From: Mycobacterium sp. DL592
Lineage (GTDB): Bacteria; Actinomycetota; Actinomycetes; Mycobacteriales; Mycobacteriaceae
Reading direction: 5' to 3'
Length of the DNA stretch: 64,000 bases
NCBI RefSeq assembly: GCF_011694515.1
Contig: NZ_CP050192.1
Coordinates: forward strand, 2,911,301-2,975,300
Positions 55,219-63,170 of this stretch are shown piece after piece. Both the position numbers and the translations under genes were made by a program. The notes beneath the pieces are model-generated. The model was not told the DNA's origin and did not search any database. It saw only the letters and a list, made by a program, of their open reading frames with translations. How positions within the stretch are numbered: position 1 is the first letter of the stretch; the number at the start of each line of letters is the position of its first letter.

Positions 55219-55241
55219 AATATACTCGATCATGTGTTCGA
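55219..55241 (-). promoter_or_regulatory. chiZ promoter -10 and SOS box
   Basis: A SOS box TCGATC-ATGT-GTTCGA (55226-55241) differs from the mycobacterial consensus TCGAAC-N4-GTTCGA by one base. It sits just upstream of the minus-strand -10 TATATT (55219-55224), so LexA bound here would block chiZ. A weaker half-conserved second box lies at 55245-55260. Confidence 0.8.
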
Positions 55242-55338
55242 TGTCCGAACATGTGAGCGAGCGTGTCGGAAGAATAAAACGGACCACCGACAAGTTTTCG
55301 CCCCGCGCGATCGAACATCGCGACACGATGCGACACGC

Positions 55339-55379
55339 TCGAACAAATGTTTGATTGTGTCGGTCCGGGCGACTACATT
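55339..55379 (+). promoter_or_regulatory. lexA promoter with SOS box
   Basis: SOS box TCGAAC-AAAT-GTTTGA at 55339-55354 (one mismatch, as in M. tuberculosis lexA). Its right arm overlaps a -35 TTGATT (55351-55356), which is exactly 17 bp from the -10 TACATT (55374-55379). The -10 is 7 nt before the ATG, so the lexA mRNA is predicted to be leaderless and autorepressed. Confidence 0.85.
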
Positions 55380-55386
55380 CGGCGCT

Positions 55387-56085
55387 ATGAGTGACCGCAG
55401 TGAGACATCGGGGACCGACACCAGCAGCCGTAGCGGGGCTCCCGACTCCGGATTGACCGAGCGGCAGCGGACCATTCTGGAGGTCATCCGCGCTTCCGTG
55501 ACCACCCGCGGCTATCCCCCGAGTATCAGGGAGATCGGTGACGCCGTCGGGCTCACCTCGACGTCGTCGGTGGCCCACCAGCTGCGCACCCTGGAGCGCA
55601 AGGGCTACCTGCGCCGCGACGCCAACCGGCCACGCGCCGTCGACGTCCGCAGCGCGGATGACATGCCGACGCCACCGGTGACCGAGGTCGTCGGCTCAGA
55701 CGCGCTGCCCGAGCCGACGTTCGTTCCGGTCCTGGGCCGGATCGCCGCGGGCGGTCCGATCCTGGCCGAGGAGGCCGTCGAGGACGTCTTCCCGCTGCCG
55801 CGCGTACTCGTCGGCGAAGGGTCGTTGTTCCTGCTGAAGGTCGTCGGCGAATCGATGGTCGACGCAGCCATCTGCGACGGCGACTGGGTTGTGGTGCGCC
55901 AGCAGAACGTCGCTGACAACGGCGACATCGTGGCCGCCATGATCGACGGCGAAGCGACGGTCAAGACGTTCAAGCGGACGGGTGGTCAGGTGTGGCTGAT
56001 GCCCCACAACCCGGCCTTCGACCCGATCCCCGGTAACGACGCCGCCATCCTGGGCAAGGTCGTCACCGTCATCCGCAAGATCTGA
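55387..56085 (+). CDS. lexA: LexA repressor
   Basis: A 232-residue SOS repressor (Rv2720). The N-terminal winged helix runs from about 22 to 90, with [20 protein letters not shown] as the recognition region (start and end shown). The self-cleavage site is the Ala-Gly in GRIAAGGPI; the catalytic Ser is in [11 protein letters not shown] and the Lys in EATVKTFKR. The N-terminus has the Ser/Thr-rich extension typical of actinobacteria. The ATG at 55387 follows the promoter by 7 nt. It converges on the LGFP gene with a 14-bp gap. Confidence 0.97.
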   Translation: MSDRSETSGTDTSSRSGAPDSGLTERQRTILEVIRASVTTRGYPPSIREIGDAVGLTSTSSVAHQLRTLERKGYLRRDANRPRAVDVRSADDMPTPPVTEVVGSDALPEPTFVPVLGRIAAGGPILAEEAVEDVFPLPRVLVGEGSLFLLKVVGESMVDAAICDGDWVVVRQQNVADNGDIVAAMIDGEATVKTFKRTGGQVWLMPHNPAFDPIPGNDAAILGKVVTVIRKI

Positions 56086-56099
56086 CGACGAGCGGGCCG

Positions 56100-58172
56100 C
56101 TATTCGGCCTTGTGGAAACCGTTGGCCTGGGCCAGTTCCTCGCTGGCGAACCACACCTCGGGAATGGTGTGCTCGTAGAGCTCGGACTCCGGTGTGTAGT
56201 ACAGGCCGGAGTGGGTGTTGGCCTTGATCACATAGCCTTCAGGCGCCTGATAGGGATCGGCTAGCGGTAGGTGGATCGCCGGACGGGCGGGGTCCTGGTC
56301 CTCATGCGCATCCGACTGCTGCTCTTCGGCAGGTTCGACGGTCACATCCTCGTCGGGCACGATCGGAACCTCGTCGGGCTCCTCGGCGGCGCGACGACGA
56401 CGCGGAGTGCCGATACCGCCCATGTCCAGGCGCCACATCGACTGTGACTCTTCGAGATTGACCGCGGCGTGCCGGCCGGAGTCGCTGGCCTCGTCGGCCT
56501 CCTCCTCGACCTCGGCGTACTCCACGTAATCCGGGTGTACGTCGTCTGCCGCGGTGTCGGCCTCGGGCTCGACGGGAATGCGGGTCGGCGTGGTGTCGAT
56601 GGAGTCCTGGTCACCGTCGAACACGTCGTCGGGGCCGGGCATCGACTTGGCCCCCAGGCCCGGGGAGGACCAATTAAACCCGGAGGAACTCGGAACCTCG
56701 GCACGGCCGCCGTCGGGATAGGAGGAGTACCGCGACGCTTCGGAATCGCCGGGCCAGCGATCGTCATCGTCGTAGTCGGCGTCCTCGAAGTCGTCGTCGT
56801 CCTCGGCGGTGGCGGCGCGGCGCCGCTGCAGCCACAGCACACCCAGGGCGAGCACGCCGATCAGCAGCAGCCCCGGGATGATCACCAGCAGCCACCACCA
56901 GTGCCAGGTGAACGACTTGCCGGACTTGCCGTCGGCCCCCGGCGCACCGGGCGTCTGCGGCCCGCTCGCGGCAGGCACCTGGAGGCCCGACAACTGTCCG
57001 GCCAATTCCGGCGGCTTGGTGGTGAAGGTATTGGAGGCCTTGTTGAAGGAGATCTCGCCACCGCTGAACTTCTGCGTGACGGTGTCACCGTCTGTGGTCT
57101 GCTCGCCGGTCGGCACGCCGAGCGAGCCCGTCGCACCGCCGAGCTTCGCCCAGGCTGCGTTGATCGCACCGCGGACCACGATCGCGCCGTTGTCCGGCGT
57201 CCAGAAGATCACCGGCTTGTCCGCTGCGCTGAACGTGCTGACCCGGCTGTTGGGCGCGCCGCCATCGGCCTCGGTGCCGGTCGGCAGACCAAGGTCACCG
57301 GTCGGGCCACCGGCCGATTCGTACTTCGACAGGATCGCGCCGGTCACCGCGTGGGCACCGGTCGCCGGCGAGTAGAAGATCTTGCCGCCGGCGTAATCCT
57401 GCGCGGCACCGTCGCTGCCGACGGTGTACTGAGCACCTTGCCGTCCGCCCAGCACGCCGGAGATACCGCCGGCTGCCCGCCAGGCCTGGTTGATCAACGT
57501 CGTCGGATCCGACGGGACTTCGACACCGGCCAGGTTCGCGGCCAGGTCGGGCGGGTCGGTGGTGAACACCTTGGTGGCGTTGTTGTAGGACACCGTGCCG
57601 CCGGTGAACTTCTGGCTCACGACGTCGGCGTCGTAGGTTTCGTCGCCGGTCGGCGCGCCCAGCGTGCCCCCGGAACCGCCCAGCTTGTCCCATGCGGCGT
57701 TGATGGCGCCGCGCACAACCCGTGCCCCGGTCTCGGCCGTCCAGAAGATCGCGGGCTTGTCGCTGGCGCTGAACGTGCTGACCCGGCTGTTCGGACCGAG
57801 CAGGCCGGCCACCTCGTCGATGGTCGGGAATCCGAGATCGCCGTCGGCGGGGCCGCCGAGCTCCTGGTACTTGTCCAGGATCGCGCCGAACAGGAGGTGC
57901 GCCCCGGTGGCCGGGGTGAAGAAGATCTTGCCGCCGCTGAAATTCTGCGCGAACCCGTCGCCGACCGGGTAGACGTCGCCGTCCTTGCCGCCGACCGGCG
58001 ACCCGTCGCCGCCTGCGGCCTGCCACGCCTGGTCGATGGCCGCGTTGGCGGCATCGCTTTCCGGTGATGCCACCGCCGCAGGAGCAACCAGCAGCGCCGC
58101 CACAGCCGTCGCGACCACGCCAAGCGCTAGTCGCCCGACGCCTCTGGTGAGACGACTTCCAAGCCAGGTCAT
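56100..58172 (-). CDS. LGFP-repeat membrane protein with cytosolic 'sunset' domain (Rv2721c-like)
   Basis: A 690-residue type I membrane protein. A signal peptide (LALGVVATAVAALLVAPA) ends near residue 35. The extracytoplasmic part holds two homologous modules of about 180 residues (about 38-215 and 216-395), each with LGFP-type motifs (LGAPTGDE, LGVPTGEQ) and the block GGKIFFTPATGAH / GGKIFYSPATGAH. LGFP repeats bind arabinogalactan-peptidoglycan in related proteins. A helix at about 425-447 crosses the membrane. The cytosolic tail is strongly acidic and ends in a domain with SGLYYTPESELYEHTIPEVW, matching the so-called sunset motif. The ATG at 58172 has AGGGGAG 4 nt upstream. Confidence 0.9.
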   Translation of the reverse strand: MTWLGSRLTRGVGRLALGVVATAVAALLVAPAAVASPESDAANAAIDQAWQAAGGDGSPVGGKDGDVYPVGDGFAQNFSGGKIFFTPATGAHLLFGAILDKYQELGGPADGDLGFPTIDEVAGLLGPNSRVSTFSASDKPAIFWTAETGARVVRGAINAAWDKLGGSGGTLGAPTGDETYDADVVSQKFTGGTVSYNNATKVFTTDPPDLAANLAGVEVPSDPTTLINQAWRAAGGISGVLGGRQGAQYTVGSDGAAQDYAGGKIFYSPATGAHAVTGAILSKYESAGGPTGDLGLPTGTEADGGAPNSRVSTFSAADKPVIFWTPDNGAIVVRGAINAAWAKLGGATGSLGVPTGEQTTDGDTVTQKFSGGEISFNKASNTFTTKPPELAGQLSGLQVPAASGPQTPGAPGADGKSGKSFTWHWWWLLVIIPGLLLIGVLALGVLWLQRRRAATAEDDDDFEDADYDDDDRWPGDSEASRYSSYPDGGRAEVPSSSGFNWSSPGLGAKSMPGPDDVFDGDQDSIDTTPTRIPVEPEADTAADDVHPDYVEYAEVEEEADEASDSGRHAAVNLEESQSMWRLDMGGIGTPRRRRAAEEPDEVPIVPDEDVTVEPAEEQQSDAHEDQDPARPAIHLPLADPYQAPEGYVIKANTHSGLYYTPESELYEHTIPEVWFASEELAQANGFHKAE

Positions 58173-58323
58173 GTAACTCCCCTGCGTTCCGGTCAAGATT
58201 CCTCTAGTTATAGTCCGCGTCAACTCTGCGTCAGCAGATCACGACACGCGGCGATATCTGAGATACGGCACGCACAAACACCGGAAAACAGCATTAAGTT
58301 GTGACAAAACCGCTGTATGCGGG

Positions 58324-59484
58324 CTAGACGCCCAGGCTGCGCCCGATGATCTCCTTCATGATCTCGGTCGTCCCGCCGTAAATGGTCTGCACGCGGGCGT
58401 CCAGGTAAGCGCGGGCCACGTTGTACTCCCGCATGTAGCCGTAGCCGCCGTGCAACTGAAGGCACCGGTCGATGATCTTGACCTGGGCTTCCGTGGTCCA
58501 CCACTTGGCCATCGCGGCCTGCTCGGCGGTCAGCTTCTCGTCGAGGTGCAGCCGGATGAACTCGTCGACCATGATCCGCACCGCGGTGGCCTCGGTGGCC
58601 AGCTCAGCCAGCAGGAATCGGCTGTTCTGGAACGAACCGATCGGCTTGCCGAATGCCTTGCGCTCCTTGGTGTACTGGATCGTCTCGGCCAGCACGGCCT
58701 CGATGGCGGCTGCGGCCATGATGGCGATCGAGATCCGCTCCTGCGGCAGGTTCTCCATGAGGTAGATGAAGCCCTGCCCCTCTTCGCCGAGCAGGTTCTC
58801 CACCGGCACCTTCACGTCGGTGAAGGACAGCTCAGCGGTGTCCTGGGCGTCGAGCCCGACCTTGTCGAGGTGACGGCCGCGCTCGAAGCCCTCCATGCCG
58901 CGTTCGACGACCAGCAGCGAGAAGCCCAGCGCACCCTTATCGGGGTCGGTCTGGGCCACCACGATGACCAGGTCGGAGTTGATGCCGTTGGTGATGAAGG
59001 TCTTGGATCCGTTGAGGATGTAGTGGTCACCTTCTTTGACCGCGCGGGTCTTGATGCCCTGCAGGTCGCTTCCGGTGCCCGGCTCGGTCATGGCGATCGC
59101 GGTGATCAGCTCGCCGGTGCAGAACTTCGGCAGCCAGCGCTGCTTCTGTTCCTCGGTGGTCAGGCGCAGCAGATACGGCGCGACGACGTCGTTGTGCAGC
59201 GAGAAGCCCAGTCCGCTGTAGCGGCCGGCGACCGTCTCCTCCACCACGATGGTGTTGTAGCGGAAGTCGGGGTTGCCGCCGCCGCCATACTCCTCGGGCA
59301 CCGCCATCCCCAGGAAGCCCTGCTTGCCGGCCTCGAGCCACACCCCGCGGTCGACGATCTTGTCCTTCTCCCACTGGTCGTGGTAGGGCGCGACGTGCCG
59401 CTCGAGGAACCCGCGGTAGGACTCGCGGAACAGCTCGTGCTCCGGCTCGAATAGCGTCCGGTCGTACTTGACGGCAGTGCTCAT
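58324..59484 (-). CDS. fadE20: Acyl-CoA dehydrogenase FadE20
   Basis: A 386-residue FAD-dependent acyl-CoA dehydrogenase (Rv2724c). N-terminal helical domain, then the FAD-binding AIAMTEPGTGSDLQGIKT and ITNGINSDLVIVVAQT (start) in the beta domain, and the C-terminal helical domain with CLQLHGGYGYMREYN and IYGGTTEIMKEIIGR. The ATG at 59484 has GGAGGT 7 nt upstream. It is divergent from a secreted phosphorylase-like gene; an 18-bp palindrome in the gap could be a TetR-type operator. The acyl-chain specificity is unknown. Confidence 0.93.
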   Translation of the reverse strand: MSTAVKYDRTLFEPEHELFRESYRGFLERHVAPYHDQWEKDKIVDRGVWLEAGKQGFLGMAVPEEYGGGGNPDFRYNTIVVEETVAGRYSGLGFSLHNDVVAPYLLRLTTEEQKQRWLPKFCTGELITAIAMTEPGTGSDLQGIKTRAVKEGDHYILNGSKTFITNGINSDLVIVVAQTDPDKGALGFSLLVVERGMEGFERGRHLDKVGLDAQDTAELSFTDVKVPVENLLGEEGQGFIYLMENLPQERISIAIMAAAAIEAVLAETIQYTKERKAFGKPIGSFQNSRFLLAELATEATAVRIMVDEFIRLHLDEKLTAEQAAMAKWWTTEAQVKIIDRCLQLHGGYGYMREYNVARAYLDARVQTIYGGTTEIMKEIIGRSLGV

Positions 59485-59539
59485 GGGTGTACCTCCGCGG
59501 AATCGGTGTAATCGCTGGGCGTGCTTGCCACGAGAATAG

Positions 59540-59557
59540 ACCAACCGAGTAGTTGGT
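59540..59557. promoter_or_regulatory. Palindromic candidate operator between fadE20 and the phosphorylase-like gene
   Basis: ACCAAC-CGAGTA-GTTGGT, a perfect 6-bp inverted repeat with 6-bp centre, lies 56 bp upstream of the fadE20 start and 100 bp upstream of the divergent gene. Such short palindromes typify TetR-family sites that control fadE genes, but no regulator gene is adjacent, so the regulator is unknown. Confidence 0.45.
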
Positions 59558-59656
59558 AGAGAATCAGCAGGACCGAGCCGCACATGGCCGTTCACCCGGA
59601 GTTCGGACACCGGCGGTGTGACGCCGATATCGTGTCGCCAAGTCGGGATGGTGGCC

Positions 59657-60859
59657 ATGGGGACAACGGTTCGATCGAGCAGTCGAGGCTGGCTCTGGGT
59701 CGTCGCGGTGGCCGCCGGTGTGGGTGCGGGCCTGCTGGCGTGGCCGGCCACCGCTGCCGCCGAGACCGGCCCGTCGTCCACGACAGCCCACCACGCCTCC
59801 AGCGGCCAGGCGGACCGTCAGCCAACCCCAAGCAGGCCTACGCAGTTCACCCGTCCGGCCACCGCCGGTGCCGCGCACTCGGCGCGGCGCACACCGAGGC
59901 AGGCGGTCAGCGACCCCACCACCGTCGACAACGCCGGCCCGGCAGGCCAGCCCGAGAAGCGGACGTTGATCCTGTCGGCGTTTCCCGCCGAGACCGACGC
60001 GATCCTGGCCCGTACCACCTTGGACCCCACCCCTTCGGTGGTCGTCGACGGAGCGCACTTCTACTTCGGCGAGATGGGCGGCAAGAAGGTCATCGTGGCG
60101 ATGACCGGAATCGGAATGGTCAACGCAACCCGAACCACCACAACTGCTTTCGAGCACTTCACCGCCGAAACAGGCACGACGATCGGTGCGGTGGTGTTCT
60201 CCGGTGTCGCCGGCGGTTTCGCAGGCGCCCAGATCGGTTCGGTGACCGTGCCCGCCCGGTGGACCGCCGATGACGGCGCGACCTGGCACCCGGTGGATCC
60301 CGGGCTACTGGCTACCGCGGGTGCGGTGTCGGTCGACCTGCTGAGTTCGGACAGCATCGGCGATCCGGCCTGCCCCTGCAGCGGGCTGACCTCGGGCCTG
60401 CGGATCGACCTTGGCCGCAAGCCGGCTGTGGTGGTCGGGGGTGACGGCGCCAGTGACGACAACAACGGCGGCACCGCCTTCCCCGCAATTCCGTTGGGGG
60501 GTGCGGTGTTCGGGCCGCAGCCCTGTGGCGCGCCGGACTACTCGCCGCTGTCGACGGGCAACTTCGTCCGCGCGATCGGGCCATTTCTGGCGCGCGGGCT
60601 CATCAGCAACATCACCGGACTGCTGACCAACACCAACCCGCCGGTCGACGCCGTGGACCAGGAGACGGCCGCGGCACAGCAGGTCGCCGACGCCTACGGG
60701 GTGCCGTTCCTCGGCATTCGTGGGATCTCCGACGGCGCCGGGGATCCGCTGAACCTGCCCGGAATTCCGTTCCTGCAGTTCTTCGTCTACCGCCAGATCG
60801 CCGCCGACAACGCCGCGATCGTCACCGAGGCACTGCTGGGGCACTGGGCGGGCGCGTAG
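59657..60859 (+). CDS. Secreted nucleoside-phosphorylase-superfamily protein
   Basis: A 400-residue exported protein. A signal peptide covers about 1-36 ([19 protein letters not shown], ending ATAAAE), followed by about 65 Pro/Thr/Ala-rich residues. From about residue 100 the MTAN/PNP fold begins: [29 protein letters not shown], and [14 protein letters not shown] are the usual first strands and the base-binding loop. A later pair [21 protein letters not shown] contains the E-x-A ribose-site Glu, and [10 protein letters not shown] the catalytic Asp. It may release bases from nucleosides outside the membrane. An in-frame ATG at 59648 and GTG at 59618 are alternative starts. Confidence 0.82.
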   Translation: MGTTVRSSSRGWLWVVAVAAGVGAGLLAWPATAAAETGPSSTTAHHASSGQADRQPTPSRPTQFTRPATAGAAHSARRTPRQAVSDPTTVDNAGPAGQPEKRTLILSAFPAETDAILARTTLDPTPSVVVDGAHFYFGEMGGKKVIVAMTGIGMVNATRTTTTAFEHFTAETGTTIGAVVFSGVAGGFAGAQIGSVTVPARWTADDGATWHPVDPGLLATAGAVSVDLLSSDSIGDPACPCSGLTSGLRIDLGRKPAVVVGGDGASDDNNGGTAFPAIPLGGAVFGPQPCGAPDYSPLSTGNFVRAIGPFLARGLISNITGLLTNTNPPVDAVDQETAAAQQVADAYGVPFLGIRGISDGAGDPLNLPGIPFLQFFVYRQIAADNAAIVTEALLGHWAGA

Positions 60860-60873
60860 GGCGGGGGCCCGTT

Positions 60874-60879
60874 TAGACT
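60874..60879 (+). promoter_or_regulatory. Leaderless -10 element for bisC
   Basis: TAGACT lies 7 nt before the ATG at 60887, in the 27-bp gap after the phosphorylase-like gene. The same hexamer with 6-nt spacing precedes dxs. Confidence 0.5.
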
Positions 60880-60886
60880 CTCAGCC

Positions 60887-63169
60887 ATGGGCCGAGCCCC
60901 CACGAGCCTCACGCACTGGGGTGCGTTCAGCGCCAGCGTCGCCGACGGCGAGATCACCTCCGTGTCGGCCATTTCCAGCGATACCGACCCCTCTCCCCTG
61001 CTGGGCAACATCCCCGGATCGGTGCGCCACCCGTCGCGCATCGCCACGCCGGCGGTGCGGCGCGGATGGCTGCGCGACGGGCCGGGCCCCAGTGCGGTTC
61101 GTGGCGCCGACGAATTCGTCGCCGTCGGCTGGGACGAACTGACCGATCTGCTGGCCGCTGAGTTGCGCCGTGTCGTGGACACCTACGGCAACGAGGCGAT
61201 CTACGGCGGGTCCTACGGATGGGCCAGCGCGGGCCGGTTTCACCACGCGCAGAGTCAGGTACACCGATTCCTCAAGATGCTGGGCGGGTACACGTTCTCC
61301 CGGCACTCCTACAGTTTGGGCGCCACCGGGGTGATCATGCCGCGGGTGGTGGGCACCCACGACGACCTGTTCAAGCGTTCGACGCAGTGGACGGTCATCG
61401 CCGAGCACACCGATCTGCTGGTGTGCTTCGGCGGGGTCAACTTGAAGAACACCGGGATCAATCACGGCGGCACCACCGATCATCCGGCGCGCGCCGCGCT
61501 GAACCGGTTCCGGGACAAGGGCGGTGAGATCGTGTCGATCAGCCCGCTGCGTTCCGATGTCGACGGCGACTGCCAGTGGTTGCCGGCCACGCCAGGAACC
61601 GATGTCGCGATCATGCTGGCACTGGCCCATGTGCTGGCCACCGAAGGTCTGGCCGACCGGGACTTCCTCGACACCTACTGCACCGGCTACGACCGTTTCG
61701 AGCGTTACGTGCTGGGCACCGACGACGGGGTGCCCAAGTCGCCGCAGTGGGCCGCGCCGATCTGCGGTCTGGACGCCGACATCCTGACGGCATTGGCCCG
61801 CCGGATGGCCGGGCAGCGCACGATCGTCACCGTCAGCTGGTCACTGCAGCGTCTGCGCCACGGCGAGCAGGCCCCGTGGATGGGGGTGACGCTGGCGGCG
61901 ATGCTCGGCCAGATCGGGCTTGCCGGAGGCGGTTTCGGGCACGGCTACGGATCGATGAACGAACCCGGCCTGCCGCCGCTGCGCTTCCGGCTCCCCTCGC
62001 TGCCGCAGGGCCCCAACCCGGTGCAGACGTTCATCCCCGTCGCGGCGATCAGTGACATGCTGCTGCACCCCGGTGAAACGTATACCTACAACGGGCTGAC
62101 CCTGACCTACCCCGACATCAAATGCGTGTACTGGGCCGGCGGCAATCCCTTTCACCACCACCAGAATCTGCCGCGGCTGCGCCGCGCGCTGGGCCGAGTG
62201 GACACCGTGGTGGTGCACGACCCGTACTGGACGCCGATGGCCCGCCACGCCGACATCGTGGTTCCCTCCACGACCGCCTTTGAGCGTGAGGACTTCTCCG
62301 GATCCCGCAACGACCCGCTGCTGGTGGCGATGCGGGCGCTCACCGCGCCGTACGCCGACGCCCGCGACGACTACACCACCTTCGCCGACCTGGCGCACCG
62401 CCTGGGGTTCGGTGAGCAGTTCACCGAGGGCCGCACCGCGCGCCAGTGGCTTGCCCATCTGTACGAGATATGGTCGGCTGAAATCGATTTCGCGGTACCC
62501 GATTTCGATCAGTTCTGGGCCGACGGGTTCGTGCGGCTACCGGTCGAGGACGGTCTGACGCTGCTCGCCGACTTCCGCGCCGACCCGCAGACCCACCGGC
62601 TGGCGACCCCGAGCGGGCGCATCGAGATCTTCTCGCAGACCATCGACGGCTTCGGCTACCCGGACTGCGCCGGGCACCCCCGTTGGTACGAGCCCACCGA
62701 GTGGCTCGGCGGGCCGCGCGCGCACCGCTATCCGCTGCACCTGATCGCCAACCAGCCCGCGAGCAGGCTGCACAGCCAGCTCGACGCAGGCGCCACCAGC
62801 GCGGCCACGAAAGTGCAAGGCCGCGAGCCGATCCGGATGCACCCCGCCGATGCCGCCGAGCGCGACATCGCCGACGGTGACGTGGTGCGGGTGTTCAACG
62901 ACCGCGGCGCCTGCCTGGCGGGCGTGGTCGTCGACGAGGGGCTTCGGCCGCGCGTGGTTCAACTGTCCACCGGCGCCTGGTATGACCCACTGGACCCGGC
63001 CGATCCTGATTCGATGTGCGTGCACGGCAATCCGAACGTGCTGACCGACGACATCGGAACGTCGGCGCTGGCCCGTGGGTGCACCGGCGCGGCGGTGCTG
63101 GTCGAGGTGGAGAAGTTCGCCGGGGTGCTGCCTCCGGTTCGGGCGCACCAACCCCCGGTGATCCGATGA
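60887..63169 (+). CDS. bisC: Molybdopterin oxidoreductase BisC-type (biotin/methionine sulfoxide reductase)
   Basis: A 760-residue DMSO-reductase-family enzyme without an N-terminal Fe-S motif or Tat signal, so cytoplasmic. It begins with THWGAFSASV, the BisC/TorA N-terminal motif. The Mo-ligand Ser is in YGGSYGWASAGRFHHAQ. Other cofactor contacts include CFGGVNLKNTGINHGG (start) and YWAGGNPFHHHQNL; the C-terminal molydopterin-binding domain runs from about 610 (GREPIRMHPADAAERD). It reduces sulfoxides of biotin or free methionine. It pairs functionally with msrB in repair but is not linked to it here. It converges on hflX with 1 bp between stops. Confidence 0.92.
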   Translation: MGRAPTSLTHWGAFSASVADGEITSVSAISSDTDPSPLLGNIPGSVRHPSRIATPAVRRGWLRDGPGPSAVRGADEFVAVGWDELTDLLAAELRRVVDTYGNEAIYGGSYGWASAGRFHHAQSQVHRFLKMLGGYTFSRHSYSLGATGVIMPRVVGTHDDLFKRSTQWTVIAEHTDLLVCFGGVNLKNTGINHGGTTDHPARAALNRFRDKGGEIVSISPLRSDVDGDCQWLPATPGTDVAIMLALAHVLATEGLADRDFLDTYCTGYDRFERYVLGTDDGVPKSPQWAAPICGLDADILTALARRMAGQRTIVTVSWSLQRLRHGEQAPWMGVTLAAMLGQIGLAGGGFGHGYGSMNEPGLPPLRFRLPSLPQGPNPVQTFIPVAAISDMLLHPGETYTYNGLTLTYPDIKCVYWAGGNPFHHHQNLPRLRRALGRVDTVVVHDPYWTPMARHADIVVPSTTAFEREDFSGSRNDPLLVAMRALTAPYADARDDYTTFADLAHRLGFGEQFTEGRTARQWLAHLYEIWSAEIDFAVPDFDQFWADGFVRLPVEDGLTLLADFRADPQTHRLATPSGRIEIFSQTIDGFGYPDCAGHPRWYEPTEWLGGPRAHRYPLHLIANQPASRLHSQLDAGATSAATKVQGREPIRMHPADAAERDIADGDVVRVFNDRGACLAGVVVDEGLRPRVVQLSTGAWYDPLDPADPDSMCVHGNPNVLTDDIGTSALARGCTGAAVLVEVEKFAGVLPPVRAHQPPVIR

Positions 63170-63170
63170 C

